Origin: Sporanaerobacter acetigenes DSM 13106
Lineage (GTDB): Bacteria > Bacillota > Clostridia > Tissierellales > Sporanaerobacteraceae
Direction of reading: 5' to 3'
NCBI RefSeq assembly: GCF_900130025.1
Contig: NZ_FQXR01000004.1
Coordinates: forward strand, 78,483 to 142,482
DNA length: 64,000 nucleotides
Shown here in pieces: positions 28,245 to 36,312 of this stretch. A program made the position numbers and the translations under genes. Each line of letters starts with the position of its first letter. Position 1 is the stretch's first letter. The notes under the pieces are model-generated. The model saw nothing but the letters and a program-made list of their open reading frames with translations. It made no database searches and was not told the origin of the DNA.

Positions 28245-28420
28245 ATAATTTATTTAGGCAGTTCTCCTGACTTATGGTTCATAGCTCTCTTTCACCTTCC
28301 CAAGAATACTCTCAGTGGCATATTGAAAAATCACTCTCCATTTACAGTGGCCGGTCCGTTCAGGATTTTCACCTGATTCCCTTTTAATCTTTGCCAATAC
28401 AAAGAACCTAAATATTTTTA
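28245..28420 (-). promoter_or_regulatory. Cobalamin (B12) riboswitch
   Basis: Reading the minus strand, the core is unmistakable: the B12 box AGTCAGGAGAACTGCC (complement of 28258-28273), GGTGAAAATCCTGAACGG, GGCCACTGTAAATGG and GCCACTGAGAG. TTTAGG and CCTAAA (28407-28413 with 28252-28258 region) close the P1 stem. Cobalamin riboswitches repress B12 uptake or synthesis genes when adenosylcobalamin is plentiful. It controls the minus-strand operon ending at 3849. Confidence 0.97.
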
Positions 28421-28441
28421 TTCAATTTTTTAACTAACACC

Positions 28442-28470
28442 ATTATATACCATATCTTGATTTAAGGCAA
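28442..28470 (-). promoter_or_regulatory. Sigma-70/A type promoter of the cobalamin operon
   Basis: Minus strand: -35 TTGCCT (28465-28470), 17-base spacer, -10 TATAAT (28442-28447). Transcription would begin near 28435, about 15-20 bases before the riboswitch P1 stem. Confidence 0.75.
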
Positions 28471-28510
28471 CACATACTTTTCCAAAGGTTTTTGTCTATC
28501 ATGGTGATTT

Positions 28511-28558
28511 TGCGACAGTGAGAACCGTCCCCGCTGTCTCAGCGTCCCCGCTGTCTCA
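28511..28558. repeat. REP-like element, full plus repeated right half
   Basis: TGCGACAGTGAGAACCGTCC then two copies of CGTCCCCGCTGTCTCAG. The last copy supplies the TGA stop (28556-28558) of the LtaS-like gene at 28556. Same full-plus-half layout as at 1135-1190. Confidence 0.75.
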
Positions 28559-30904
28559 GTATATATATGTGGTGAGGCCTTGTTTTTGAAGTTTCCTTAG
28601 AAGGCCCCTGTTTGCTCTGTATTCTGATATGGCTATTCCAAAGTGATCATATAGTTTTACAAATTCTAGTATTTCTTTATCTGTGTATTTGTCATCAGGT
28701 ATTTTAAATATGATGTTTTTGAAACCTTTGGTATATACTAGATAGTATTCTTCCATATCTTTTACTTGTGGAATGAATCTAGTCTTTACTTCTTTTAAAT
28801 TGTACTTTATATATTTCATGGCTTTGGAATTATCTCCAACCATATCTGTGATTATATAGGCATCGGTGTGGTCTTCCATCCATTGTTCCAATTCTTCAAC
28901 GGTCATCCCATTGTCACAATTTACTATCAATCTTTCATCAGTTGTCCATTCCAAATCTACTTCCATAAGTCTAAGACCATCTTCATAGTATTCATCCAAT
29001 TTAGCCTTTGTATCTGCTGCAAATCCTATAGTGTTTTTGTTTTGAATTTCTAGTTTTTCTTCAGGTTCTTTGGCTATTATTTCATCTGAACCATTGATTA
29101 TACTCCCAATAAGATCATTATTTAAAATATATTTAGATTTGTCTATTTCAGATATGGCTCTTCCATATCCTTCTCTACACTCTTCCAGTGGTATGGACTT
29201 TCTAGTCTTTAAATCTATGGCTCTACTGTGGTCAAATATTCCATCCCTAGACATGACAAACATCTTTTCATCATCTATAAAGGAACCTTTTCTCATGTGA
29301 ATTTGTTGAGCTACAATTTGATCTTCCGAATTCAGCAAATCTAGTCCAAACATAATTCCCTTTTCATTTTCAATTCCCATGATATTTAGTATTGTAGGGA
29401 GAAAATCCAATTGACTTCCAACTGTGGAAACAGTTTCATTTATATCTTCTCCAGGTACATGAACTATAAGAGGGATGTTCATCATAGAATCAAAATCATA
29501 ATCAATATCTAGATATTCTGACATTATCTTTATATTTTCATCCTCTAAACTTGATATGGCAAAATGGTCTCCATATAGAGCTATAATTGAATTGCCATAT
29601 ATTCCTTCTTTTTTTAATTCATTAAAGAATTCACCAATGGCTTTATCTGCATAATGCACTGCTTGAAGATAATTTCCAAACAATGTGTCTTTGTGTTCTT
29701 GTTTTAGTTGAATCTCCTGATATTCTTCAGGCATATTGAATGGATTGTGACTTGAAAGAGTAATCATGAACGCATAAAAAGGTTCATCCATCTCTTTTAT
29801 ATAGTCCATAGACTGATGAAAAAAGTCTTCATCATTTAGTCCCAAGGCCACAATGTCTCCAAGTTCAAAATCTTCCTCATTTACATATCTTTCAAATCCT
29901 TGTTTTGGATAAGATTTATCCCTATTCCAAAATTCTTTTTTGTATCCATGAAATGACCAAGCAGTATAGCCCTTGTCCCTGAGTATCCAAGGGAGTCCAT
30001 AAAATGTGTTGTCTTGATATTGAATATAGCTTGGCTCGTCCATAGAAGGATACAGAGAATTGTTGGTGACAAATTCTGCATCTGAAGTACTTCCTATTCC
30101 CACTAATTGATAGTATCTGTCAAAATATATGCTTCCATTCTCTTTTATGAATTTATTTAAATTTGGAGTAAGTTCTTGACCCTCATAATATCTATTTATA
30201 GCAAAGTTCTGAAGAGCTTCTACTTGTATGACTATTAAGTTTTTGTCTTTCCCTATACCTGTGTATTTTCTGTCCTCCAATATGGATTGCTCTTTTAGGC
30301 ATTGAAGATCATGTTCTGTAAATACACTTTCCCCTACAGCTACATCACCACTTCCTTTAAAAAGGCTTGTTAGATCTTTAGCATGATATGTGAAAAATTC
30401 TTGTCCATTAATGATTGAACTATAACCACTTGTATTCATGACTATGGCAAGTATTGCAAGAGCTGAAACAATTGCATAGGGTATTCTTGTCTTTATATTT
30501 TTGCTATAAATCTTGTTTTCTCTTTTTATCTTCTTTTTCTTTTTGCTTGAATAAAAACAAAGTACTGGAATATCCAAAATAAATAGGAGATTTAATGGGT
30601 TTATGATAGTTTTTACACTTTCGCTTACTTGGGCTACTTGTCCCAATTGTTTCACCATATTTACCGAAGGAAGTCCGTTAAAGTATTGATAATATACTAC
30701 ATCTACAAACATGATTGCAGATATTATATTGTAGAAAGAAAAAGCAATACTCTGTTTCTTTTTGTTGTGGCTAAAATATATAAGTGAAAAGAAAAATATT
30801 ATATATAAACTACTCACAATAAATACTAAAACTTTGTTGTACTCTATTTTAGTTAAAAACATAAAAAGCATCATCTTTAATAATAACAAAAAAGATAAAA
30901 CCAT
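28556..30904 (-). CDS. LtaS-type sulfatase with degenerate GDPD domain
   Basis: A 782-aa paralogue of the protein at 1179-3683, alignable over nearly its full length. Five N-terminal membrane segments (1-160). The sulfatase domain keeps its key residues: QVEALQ, the threonine of GSTSDAEF (about 270), SSHNPF and YGDHF. The C-terminal GDPD-like part (about 620-782) has lost the first histidine (FAAD instead of HAGG) and the second (the CLHSWDGF region is replaced and about 25 residues are missing), while EVD remains. So the phosphodiesterase half is probably inactive. It may still make a glycerol-phosphate polymer. Confidence 0.87.
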   Translation of the reverse strand: MVLSFLLLLKMMLFMFLTKIEYNKVLVFIVSSLYIIFFFSLIYFSHNKKKQSIAFSFYNIISAIMFVDVVYYQYFNGLPSVNMVKQLGQVAQVSESVKTIINPLNLLFILDIPVLCFYSSKKKKKIKRENKIYSKNIKTRIPYAIVSALAILAIVMNTSGYSSIINGQEFFTYHAKDLTSLFKGSGDVAVGESVFTEHDLQCLKEQSILEDRKYTGIGKDKNLIVIQVEALQNFAINRYYEGQELTPNLNKFIKENGSIYFDRYYQLVGIGSTSDAEFVTNNSLYPSMDEPSYIQYQDNTFYGLPWILRDKGYTAWSFHGYKKEFWNRDKSYPKQGFERYVNEEDFELGDIVALGLNDEDFFHQSMDYIKEMDEPFYAFMITLSSHNPFNMPEEYQEIQLKQEHKDTLFGNYLQAVHYADKAIGEFFNELKKEGIYGNSIIALYGDHFAISSLEDENIKIMSEYLDIDYDFDSMMNIPLIVHVPGEDINETVSTVGSQLDFLPTILNIMGIENEKGIMFGLDLLNSEDQIVAQQIHMRKGSFIDDEKMFVMSRDGIFDHSRAIDLKTRKSIPLEECREGYGRAISEIDKSKYILNNDLIGSIINGSDEIIAKEPEEKLEIQNKNTIGFAADTKAKLDEYYEDGLRLMEVDLEWTTDERLIVNCDNGMTVEELEQWMEDHTDAYIITDMVGDNSKAMKYIKYNLKEVKTRFIPQVKDMEEYYLVYTKGFKNIIFKIPDDKYTDKEILEFVKLYDHFGIAISEYRANRGLLRKLQKQGLTTYIY

Positions 30905-30939
30905 TTTACTGCCCCCAAGTATTAGATTTTTTCTACTAT

Positions 30940-30969
30940 ATTATATATTATTACTTTACAACAATACAA
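30940..30969 (-). promoter_or_regulatory. Likely promoter of the second LtaS-like gene
   Basis: Minus strand: -35 TTGTAT (30964-30969), 18-base spacer, -10 TATAAT (30940-30945), 36 bases before the ATG. It lies in a very A+T-rich stretch, so chance matches are possible. Confidence 0.5.
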
Positions 30970-31023
30970 ACTATGAATCAAGTTTGTTAAAATATTTGTT
31001 ATGGAATTTTTTATGATATAAAA

Positions 31024-31059
31024 AAGGACTGAGTTCTATTTAAATAGAACTCAGTCCTT
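31024..31059 (-). terminator. Terminator of the peptide-utilisation operon
   Basis: An 18-bp perfect palindrome (AAGGACTGAGTTCTATTT and its complement) with U-rich sequence after it on the minus strand, 6 bases from the pepV stop. Confidence 0.85.
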
Positions 31060-31065
31060 AATCTT

Positions 31066-32433
31066 CTACTTTGCCAATTCATATAGTGCTTTTTCATATA
31101 TCTTGGTGAGAAGCAACAATTTGTTTACAGATATAAACTCATTGGCTTGATGAGCTATTTCTTCTTCATCTGGGAATACAGGTCCAAAGGCTACTGCATT
31201 TTCCATAGCCCTTGCATATGTGCCTCCTCCTATAGTTATAGGTTTGCTGTCTTTATCTCCTGTTTCTTCTCTATATACTTTCATGAGTTTTTGAACTAAA
31301 AAATTATCTTTTGGTACGTATAATGGCTTCATCTCTCCCTCGTCTTCAAAGAGTTCAATTCCTGTCCCCTCTAAATTTTCTCTGATTCCATCATATACAA
31401 GCCTACTACTGGATTTAATTGGATATCTGATATTTATAGATAAAACTATCTTTCCATCCTTCATTTCTATAACTCCAGGGTTAAAATCTAGTTTTCCAGA
31501 TACATCATCTTCAAATCCACATCCTATAGCTTCTCCATGATGTTTAAATGCTATCTTTTCATTGTAAATATTGATGAAATCACATATATCACATTTACAA
31601 TCTAATATTTCTCCAAGGAACTCTAGTATATAGGATATGGCATTTTTCCCTTTCCAAGGAGTGGAACCATGAGCTGAAACTCCTTTTGCCTTTATCTTTA
31701 TATCGTCTCCATCTTTTTCAGTGGCCATTTGATATCCAGTTTTGTCTTTGAATTCGTTAAATTTCTTTTCTAGGGCTGAAAAGTCTTTAGCTGTAATCAC
31801 TGCTTCACAATAATCCGGAACCATATTTACTGCGTTTCCACCTTTTATGCTCTTTATAGATATATCTCCACAACAAGTATCTTTTATTTCCTTTACAAGA
31901 TCAAATGCTATAATCCCCTTTTCTCCATGAATAACAGGGAAGTTTGCATCTGGTGTAAAAGCCATATCTGGTGCCTTTTCATGTGCAAAATAATATTTCA
32001 TACATCCCCACCCTGTTTCTTCGTTGGTCCCAAATATAATCCTTATTTTTCTACTTAAAGGCATTTTTTTGTCCTTTATACTCTTCATAGCATATAATGC
32101 TGCCATAGCAGGTCCCTTGTCATCTATAGCTCCTCTGCCATATATTTTCCCATCATGGATTTCTGCTTTATATGGAGGGTAGTCCCATCCATCACCTTCA
32201 GGAACTACATCAAGATGAACAAGTATTCCTACAGTTTCTTCACCTTCACCAAATTCTGCATATCCTGCATACCCATCAACATTTTTGGTTTCAAATCCCA
32301 TATCTTTTGCTAGGTTAAGAGCATATTCCAAAGCCCTATATGGTCCTTCTCCAAAAGGCATTCCTTCTTTTGGCGCTCCTTCAACACTCTTTATTTTTAT
32401 AATCTCTTGAGTTGAAGATATTACATCTTCCAT
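31066..32433 (-). CDS. pepV: Dipeptidase PepV (M20 family)
   Basis: A 455-aa zinc dipeptidase that splits dipeptides in the cytoplasm. The M20 metal motifs are visible: VHLDVVPEGDGW (about residues 72-83), GRGAIDDKGP (94-103), GTNEETGWG, TPDANFP, and the C-terminal histidine in EEIAHQANEF. The length is normal for PepV. It is the last gene of a likely operon with the OPT transporter (32870) and the PqqD-like protein (32467), which suggests import and breakdown of short peptides to feed amino-acid fermentation. Confidence 0.92.
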   Translation of the reverse strand: MEDVISSTQEIIKIKSVEGAPKEGMPFGEGPYRALEYALNLAKDMGFETKNVDGYAGYAEFGEGEETVGILVHLDVVPEGDGWDYPPYKAEIHDGKIYGRGAIDDKGPAMAALYAMKSIKDKKMPLSRKIRIIFGTNEETGWGCMKYYFAHEKAPDMAFTPDANFPVIHGEKGIIAFDLVKEIKDTCCGDISIKSIKGGNAVNMVPDYCEAVITAKDFSALEKKFNEFKDKTGYQMATEKDGDDIKIKAKGVSAHGSTPWKGKNAISYILEFLGEILDCKCDICDFINIYNEKIAFKHHGEAIGCGFEDDVSGKLDFNPGVIEMKDGKIVLSINIRYPIKSSSRLVYDGIRENLEGTGIELFEDEGEMKPLYVPKDNFLVQKLMKVYREETGDKDSKPITIGGGTYARAMENAVAFGPVFPDEEEIAHQANEFISVNKLLLLTKIYEKALYELAK

Positions 32434-32466
32434 GTTTTTCGCCCCCTAATTTTATTTTATGTAAAC

Positions 32467-32814
32467 TCACTCTCTAAAACTAATGAATTTGTTGTTGTTT
32501 AAAATATTTAAATATTCTGCAAGTCTTTCATAAAGCGGCTCTGCCTTCTCTTTAAATTTCTCTTTCACTAACTCTCCTATTTGATATACATTTCTTTTAC
32601 CATCTATATTCTTCCATATAAAGCTACCTAGTTCATCTAAATCTATTTTAAATTTATCTGGTACAAAAAAAAGCTTTATAGCTATTTTGTCAAAAAAAGA
32701 AGTTCTGGGAACTATCAATTGAATATTTCCATCTTCTATTATTTTCTCTTCAATCTTTTCAGATTTTATAGGTACGAATTCTAAATAATTTTTGCCTTTG
32801 TCCGTTTTAGCCAT
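32467..32814 (-). CDS. PqqD-like small protein
   Basis: A 115-aa protein matching the PqqD/RiPP-recognition pattern: the DELGSFIWKNIDGKRNV region (about 61-75), then ...VKEKFKEKAEPLYERLAEYLNILNNNKFI. PqqD-family proteins bind precursor peptides for radical-SAM maturases. No maturase or precursor is near, so its partner is unknown; the neighbours are a peptide transporter and a dipeptidase. Most orphan PqqD-like proteins of Firmicutes are annotated only by family. No membrane segment or signal. Confidence 0.72.
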   Translation of the reverse strand: MAKTDKGKNYLEFVPIKSEKIEEKIIEDGNIQLIVPRTSFFDKIAIKLFFVPDKFKIDLDELGSFIWKNIDGKRNVYQIGELVKEKFKEKAEPLYERLAEYLNILNNNKFISFRE

Positions 32815-32831
32815 TTTATCCCTCCATCTGA

Positions 32832-32877
32832 AAAATTAGAATTATCTTGGGATAAACCCAAGATAATTTCTAATTTT
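32832..32877 (-). terminator. Hairpin between the OPT transporter and PqqD-like genes
   Basis: A long stem (ATTATCTTGGG with CCCAAGATAAT, extended by AAAATTAGA/TCTAATTTT past a one-base bulge) overlaps the transporter stop and ends in a U-run on the minus strand. It probably lowers expression of the two downstream genes. Confidence 0.65.
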
Positions 32878-34807
32878 CTTCTGTCTTCTTCCATGTAGAA
32901 TATTTCAAAAGAGTCATGATTAAAATTATGAAAAATACTACTGCTCCGTATTTCCCTAATACTTCATCTCCAAAGGCAACTTTATCCAATACACTGCCTT
33001 CCCCTACTTGGATAACAGCAAGTATTGCAAGTAAAATTCCTATAAGTCCTTCACCAGCTATAAGACCTGAAGAATACAATACTCCACTATTGATCTTTTC
33101 ATCAGCTGCTTTTTCACTAAGTTTATTTTTAGCTTTTTTGCTATCCAATATGCCTCTTATGATTCCACCAACCATTATAGGTGTACTCAAGTGGATTGGA
33201 AGATATAGTCCTACTGCAAAAGGAAGTATCTGAATTCCAAGTAGTTCTACAACTACTCCTATACCTATACCTACAAATATAAGTACCCAAGGTAGATTTC
33301 CATTCATAACTCCTTCTATGACAAGTCTCATCATACTAGCCTGTGGTGCAGGAAGTTCTGCTGAACCAAATCCCCATGCCTTGTTTAAAAGCACCAATAC
33401 ATATCCTATAACCAAAGCAGAAGCAACAACACCTATAAGCTCTCCAATTTGCTGTTTTTTAGGAGTTGCTCCAACCAAGAAACCTGTCTTTAAGTCTTGA
33501 GACATATCCCCAGCTATAGCTGTGATGATACATATTACAGTTCCAACTAAAAGTGCTCCAATCATTCCTTCTTCTCCATCAAAACCTATGGCTTTGAATA
33601 TAATACTTGCAACTAGTAATGTTGCAATAGTCATACCTGATACAGGATTGTTGCTACTTCCAACCAATCCTACAAGTCTTGCTGAAACTGTTGCAAACAA
33701 GAATCCAAATATTGCAATGAGTATAGCACCAGCTATTCCAACTGGTATTATAGGAGTTGCTGCAATGAATATTATCAATGCAATGACACATATAAGTGCA
33801 ACTTTCATAGACATATCAGCATCAGTTCGTAAATTTGAATCTCCGCCAGCTCCTGAAGCTTTAAGACCACTCATAGCTTCTTTAAATGTTCTGGCAATAA
33901 GAGGCATAGATTTGATAAGACTTAAAATTCCTCCAAAGGCTACTGCCCCAGCTCCAATATACCTCAAATAATTGCTCCATATTCCCCAATAGTCAAGCTC
34001 TGACAACGCTACGGATGCAGGATAGATAGCTTCTGGAATATATTGTCCTAGATGTGCAATAAGTGGTATGATAACAAGCCAGCCAAGAATTGCTCCAGAA
34101 AGCATATAGGCTGAAATTTGAGGTCCAACGATGAATCCAACTCCAAGTAGTGCTGGAAGTACATCCATTCCTATAGCTGCCCCCCGGTAACCTTTTATTC
34201 CCCATTCAATTTCACTTGGGAACAATTTGAAACCATCAGCTATAAATTTGTAAATTGCACCTATTCCAAGTCCTGAAAATACTGTTTTTGCCTTTACTCC
34301 GCCAGTTTCTCCAGCCTTTAATACTTCAGCACAGGCTGTTCCTTCTGGATATGGCAATGTACCATGTTCATTGACTACAAGAGCTTTCCTCAAGGGAATC
34401 ATGAAAAATACTCCCAATAGTCCGCCTACAAGAGATGCTGTTATGATTTCAACCATATTTGGTTCTGCCATTCCAAGCTCTTGTGACCAGATAAACAATG
34501 CAGGCAATGTAAATATGGCTCCTGCTGCAAGAGATTCTCCAGCTGAGCCTATGGTCTGAACCATATTGTTCTCCAAAATAGAGTCTCTCTTCATGATTCC
34601 ACGGATGATTCCCATAGAAATAACTGCTGCTGGTATAGAAGCACTAATAGTCATACCTACCCTAAGTCCTATGTAGGCATTTGCAGCTCCAAAAACTATT
34701 GACATAATGATTCCTATGATAATTGATGTAGCTGTAAATTCAGGCATTATTTTGTCTGCTGGTATATACGGAGTAAACTCATTTGTTTTCTTGACCTGTT
34801 CAGTCAC
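32870..34807 (-). CDS. OPT-family oligopeptide transporter
   Basis: A 645-aa polytopic protein with about 14 hydrophobic segments. Family hallmarks are NAYIGLRVGMTISASIPAAV near residue 45, TIGSAGESLAAGAIFTLPAL, LPYPEGTACAEVLKAGE near 150, and GDMSQDLKTGFLVGATPKKQQ near 430. It belongs to the prokaryotic OPT branch and should be a proton-driven importer of oligopeptides. With PepV downstream, peptide uptake is the likely role; the OPT family also includes metal-chelate carriers, a less likely alternative here. An AGGGGG ribosome site precedes the ATG. Confidence 0.9.
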   Translation of the reverse strand: MTEQVKKTNEFTPYIPADKIMPEFTATSIIIGIIMSIVFGAANAYIGLRVGMTISASIPAAVISMGIIRGIMKRDSILENNMVQTIGSAGESLAAGAIFTLPALFIWSQELGMAEPNMVEIITASLVGGLLGVFFMIPLRKALVVNEHGTLPYPEGTACAEVLKAGETGGVKAKTVFSGLGIGAIYKFIADGFKLFPSEIEWGIKGYRGAAIGMDVLPALLGVGFIVGPQISAYMLSGAILGWLVIIPLIAHLGQYIPEAIYPASVALSELDYWGIWSNYLRYIGAGAVAFGGILSLIKSMPLIARTFKEAMSGLKASGAGGDSNLRTDADMSMKVALICVIALIIFIAATPIIPVGIAGAILIAIFGFLFATVSARLVGLVGSSNNPVSGMTIATLLVASIIFKAIGFDGEEGMIGALLVGTVICIITAIAGDMSQDLKTGFLVGATPKKQQIGELIGVVASALVIGYVLVLLNKAWGFGSAELPAPQASMMRLVIEGVMNGNLPWVLIFVGIGIGVVVELLGIQILPFAVGLYLPIHLSTPIMVGGIIRGILDSKKAKNKLSEKAADEKINSGVLYSSGLIAGEGLIGILLAILAVIQVGEGSVLDKVAFGDEVLGKYGAVVFFIILIMTLLKYSTWKKTEEN

Positions 34808-34944
34808 ATTAAAACCCCCTTTTATTTATTTTTTAAACCTTTATCTTTTTAGGACAAAGGTCTAAATCCTCTTCCCATATATATCTATGCTGAACATTGT
34901 GTGAAATATTAGAGTCGTTTGAATATTCCATTTATTTATTTTAG

Positions 34945-34973
34945 ATTATATACCATATTTATATTTTTATCAA
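34945..34973 (-). promoter_or_regulatory. Promoter of the OPT-pqqD-pepV operon
   Basis: Minus strand: -35 TTGATA (34968-34973), 17-base spacer, -10 TATAAT (34945-34950). It leaves a leader of about 130 bases before the ATG at 34807. The rest of the gap 34808-35080 shows no gene; a short AGGA/TCCT hairpin near 34850-34870 is the only other structure noticed. Confidence 0.7.
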
Positions 34974-35080
34974 TATTTAAAAAATTAGTTATTATTTTGG
35001 CCATATTCTATAAAGTGTATTTTTATGTTGTAAAATGTCAAATTGTTGACCAATAGGTATTTTTAAGTCAAAAAAGAAAG

Positions 35081-35102
35081 AAGGGACAGCTTTCTGTCCC
35101 TT
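35081..35102 (-). terminator. Terminator of the flavoprotein/reductase pair
   Basis: AAGGGACAG/CTGTCCCTT stem with a 4-base loop, then a C/U-rich tract on the minus strand, just after the stop at 35107. Confidence 0.8.
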
Positions 35103-35106
35103 ATAT

Positions 35107-36312
35107 CTAATCTCTTTGAATTAGAGGTATTTCTATTTCTAAATTTTCTGTTGGATATGTTGAGCATGGATGAATATAGCCATACATCTTGTCTGCTATT
35201 CTTCTTCCATCTACATCCTTCTTTATATATACATCGCCAGCTATTAGCTTAGATCTACAGAATCCACATTCTCCACTTCTACATTCAGAAGGAGAAGCTA
35301 TGCCTGCTTTTTCTAAAGATACCAATATTGTATCTGTAGCTTTTGCAGGAATAGTCACATTGCTAGTTCCTATATGAACTACAATATTGAAAACTTCATC
35401 CTTCAAATCTTGCGGATAATCTGGGTATTTAGTTATATCATTTGCTTCTCCAGGAGCTTCTTTTCTGATTCTTCTCCTTGGAATATTTAGTTTTGCAAGT
35501 TCACCGTCCAAATAGTCATACATTCCCTTTGGTCCGCATATGATAAATGTCCTATCTTCTACATCTACTTGTTCCTTTATAAGTTCTGCACTCAAATATC
35601 CCGTACACCCGTCCCAGCCTTCACATGGATGATTGCATACATATACAACTTTTACTTTTCCATTTGATTGTTTTTCAAAGCTATCCAATTCTTCTTTAAA
35701 TATTATCTCATCTTCTCTTTCTATTCCGTAGAATAAAGTAAAGTTAATGTCTAAATCTTTTTCAATTATATCCCTTGCAAAAGAACGCATTGGAGTGATA
35801 CCACTGCCCCCAGCCAATCCTATTACATTTTTTGCATCTCTCACTGGATGATAATAGAAAAATCCCAATGGACTCGAAGATTCTACTTTGGTTCCAACCT
35901 TCCAATTTTCCCATATATATTGGGTGAAAAATCCACCTTCTTTTTTCCTTATGGTAATTGTATAAAATCCTCTCTTTAGTGCATCATGTGGAGAAGATGA
36001 TAGGGAATAAGGTCTTGTTATTTTGCTTCCATTTACTTCTGCTTTTATGCTTATATATTGACCCGCTCTGAAATAAGGTAGCTTTTCCGTTCCACTTTCC
36101 TTATCTGGTACAAATTTAAAAGTCTTTGTATCTTTTGTCTCTTCAGTTATCTCATCAATAACCATATATACCTTATCTGGATGGAGTATTTTTGCCAATT
36201 CTCTCATTGGATCATAGGGATCTAATTCAGCTGATGCTTTCCCTATCATTTGCTGTCTGGTAGGGATTATATCATTAAAACTTTTCATAGCATTTTCATA
36301 TCTTTCTCTCAT
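35107..36312 (-). CDS. FAD/NAD(P)H reductase with C-terminal 2Fe-2S ferredoxin domain
   Basis: A 401-aa electron-transfer protein. A leading helix region (1-50) precedes the FAD-binding barrel (about 55-155, RPYSLSSSP), the NAD(P)-binding domain (160-290, GLAGGSGITPMRS and FIICGPKGMYDYL) and a plant-type ferredoxin (310-401) with cysteines in CRSGECGFC and a fourth in HPCSTYP. It resembles phenol-hydroxylase/oxygenase reductases. Its ATG overlaps the stop of the phytoene-desaturase-like gene (36312), so the two very probably work together, the reductase moving electrons between NAD(P)H and the flavoprotein. Substrate unknown. Confidence 0.87.
   Translation of the reverse strand: MRERYENAMKSFNDIIPTRQQMIGKASAELDPYDPMRELAKILHPDKVYMVIDEITEETKDTKTFKFVPDKESGTEKLPYFRAGQYISIKAEVNGSKITRPYSLSSSPHDALKRGFYTITIRKKEGGFFTQYIWENWKVGTKVESSSPLGFFYYHPVRDAKNVIGLAGGSGITPMRSFARDIIEKDLDINFTLFYGIEREDEIIFKEELDSFEKQSNGKVKVVYVCNHPCEGWDGCTGYLSAELIKEQVDVEDRTFIICGPKGMYDYLDGELAKLNIPRRRIRKEAPGEANDITKYPDYPQDLKDEVFNIVVHIGTSNVTIPAKATDTILVSLEKAGIASPSECRSGECGFCRSKLIAGDVYIKKDVDGRRIADKMYGYIHPCSTYPTENLEIEIPLIQRD

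Noticed and set aside
33522-33971. Plus-strand 149-aa open frame opposite the OPT transporter
   Set aside because: Low-complexity shadow of a hydrophobic coding sequence; the minus-strand gene is intact and clearly real.
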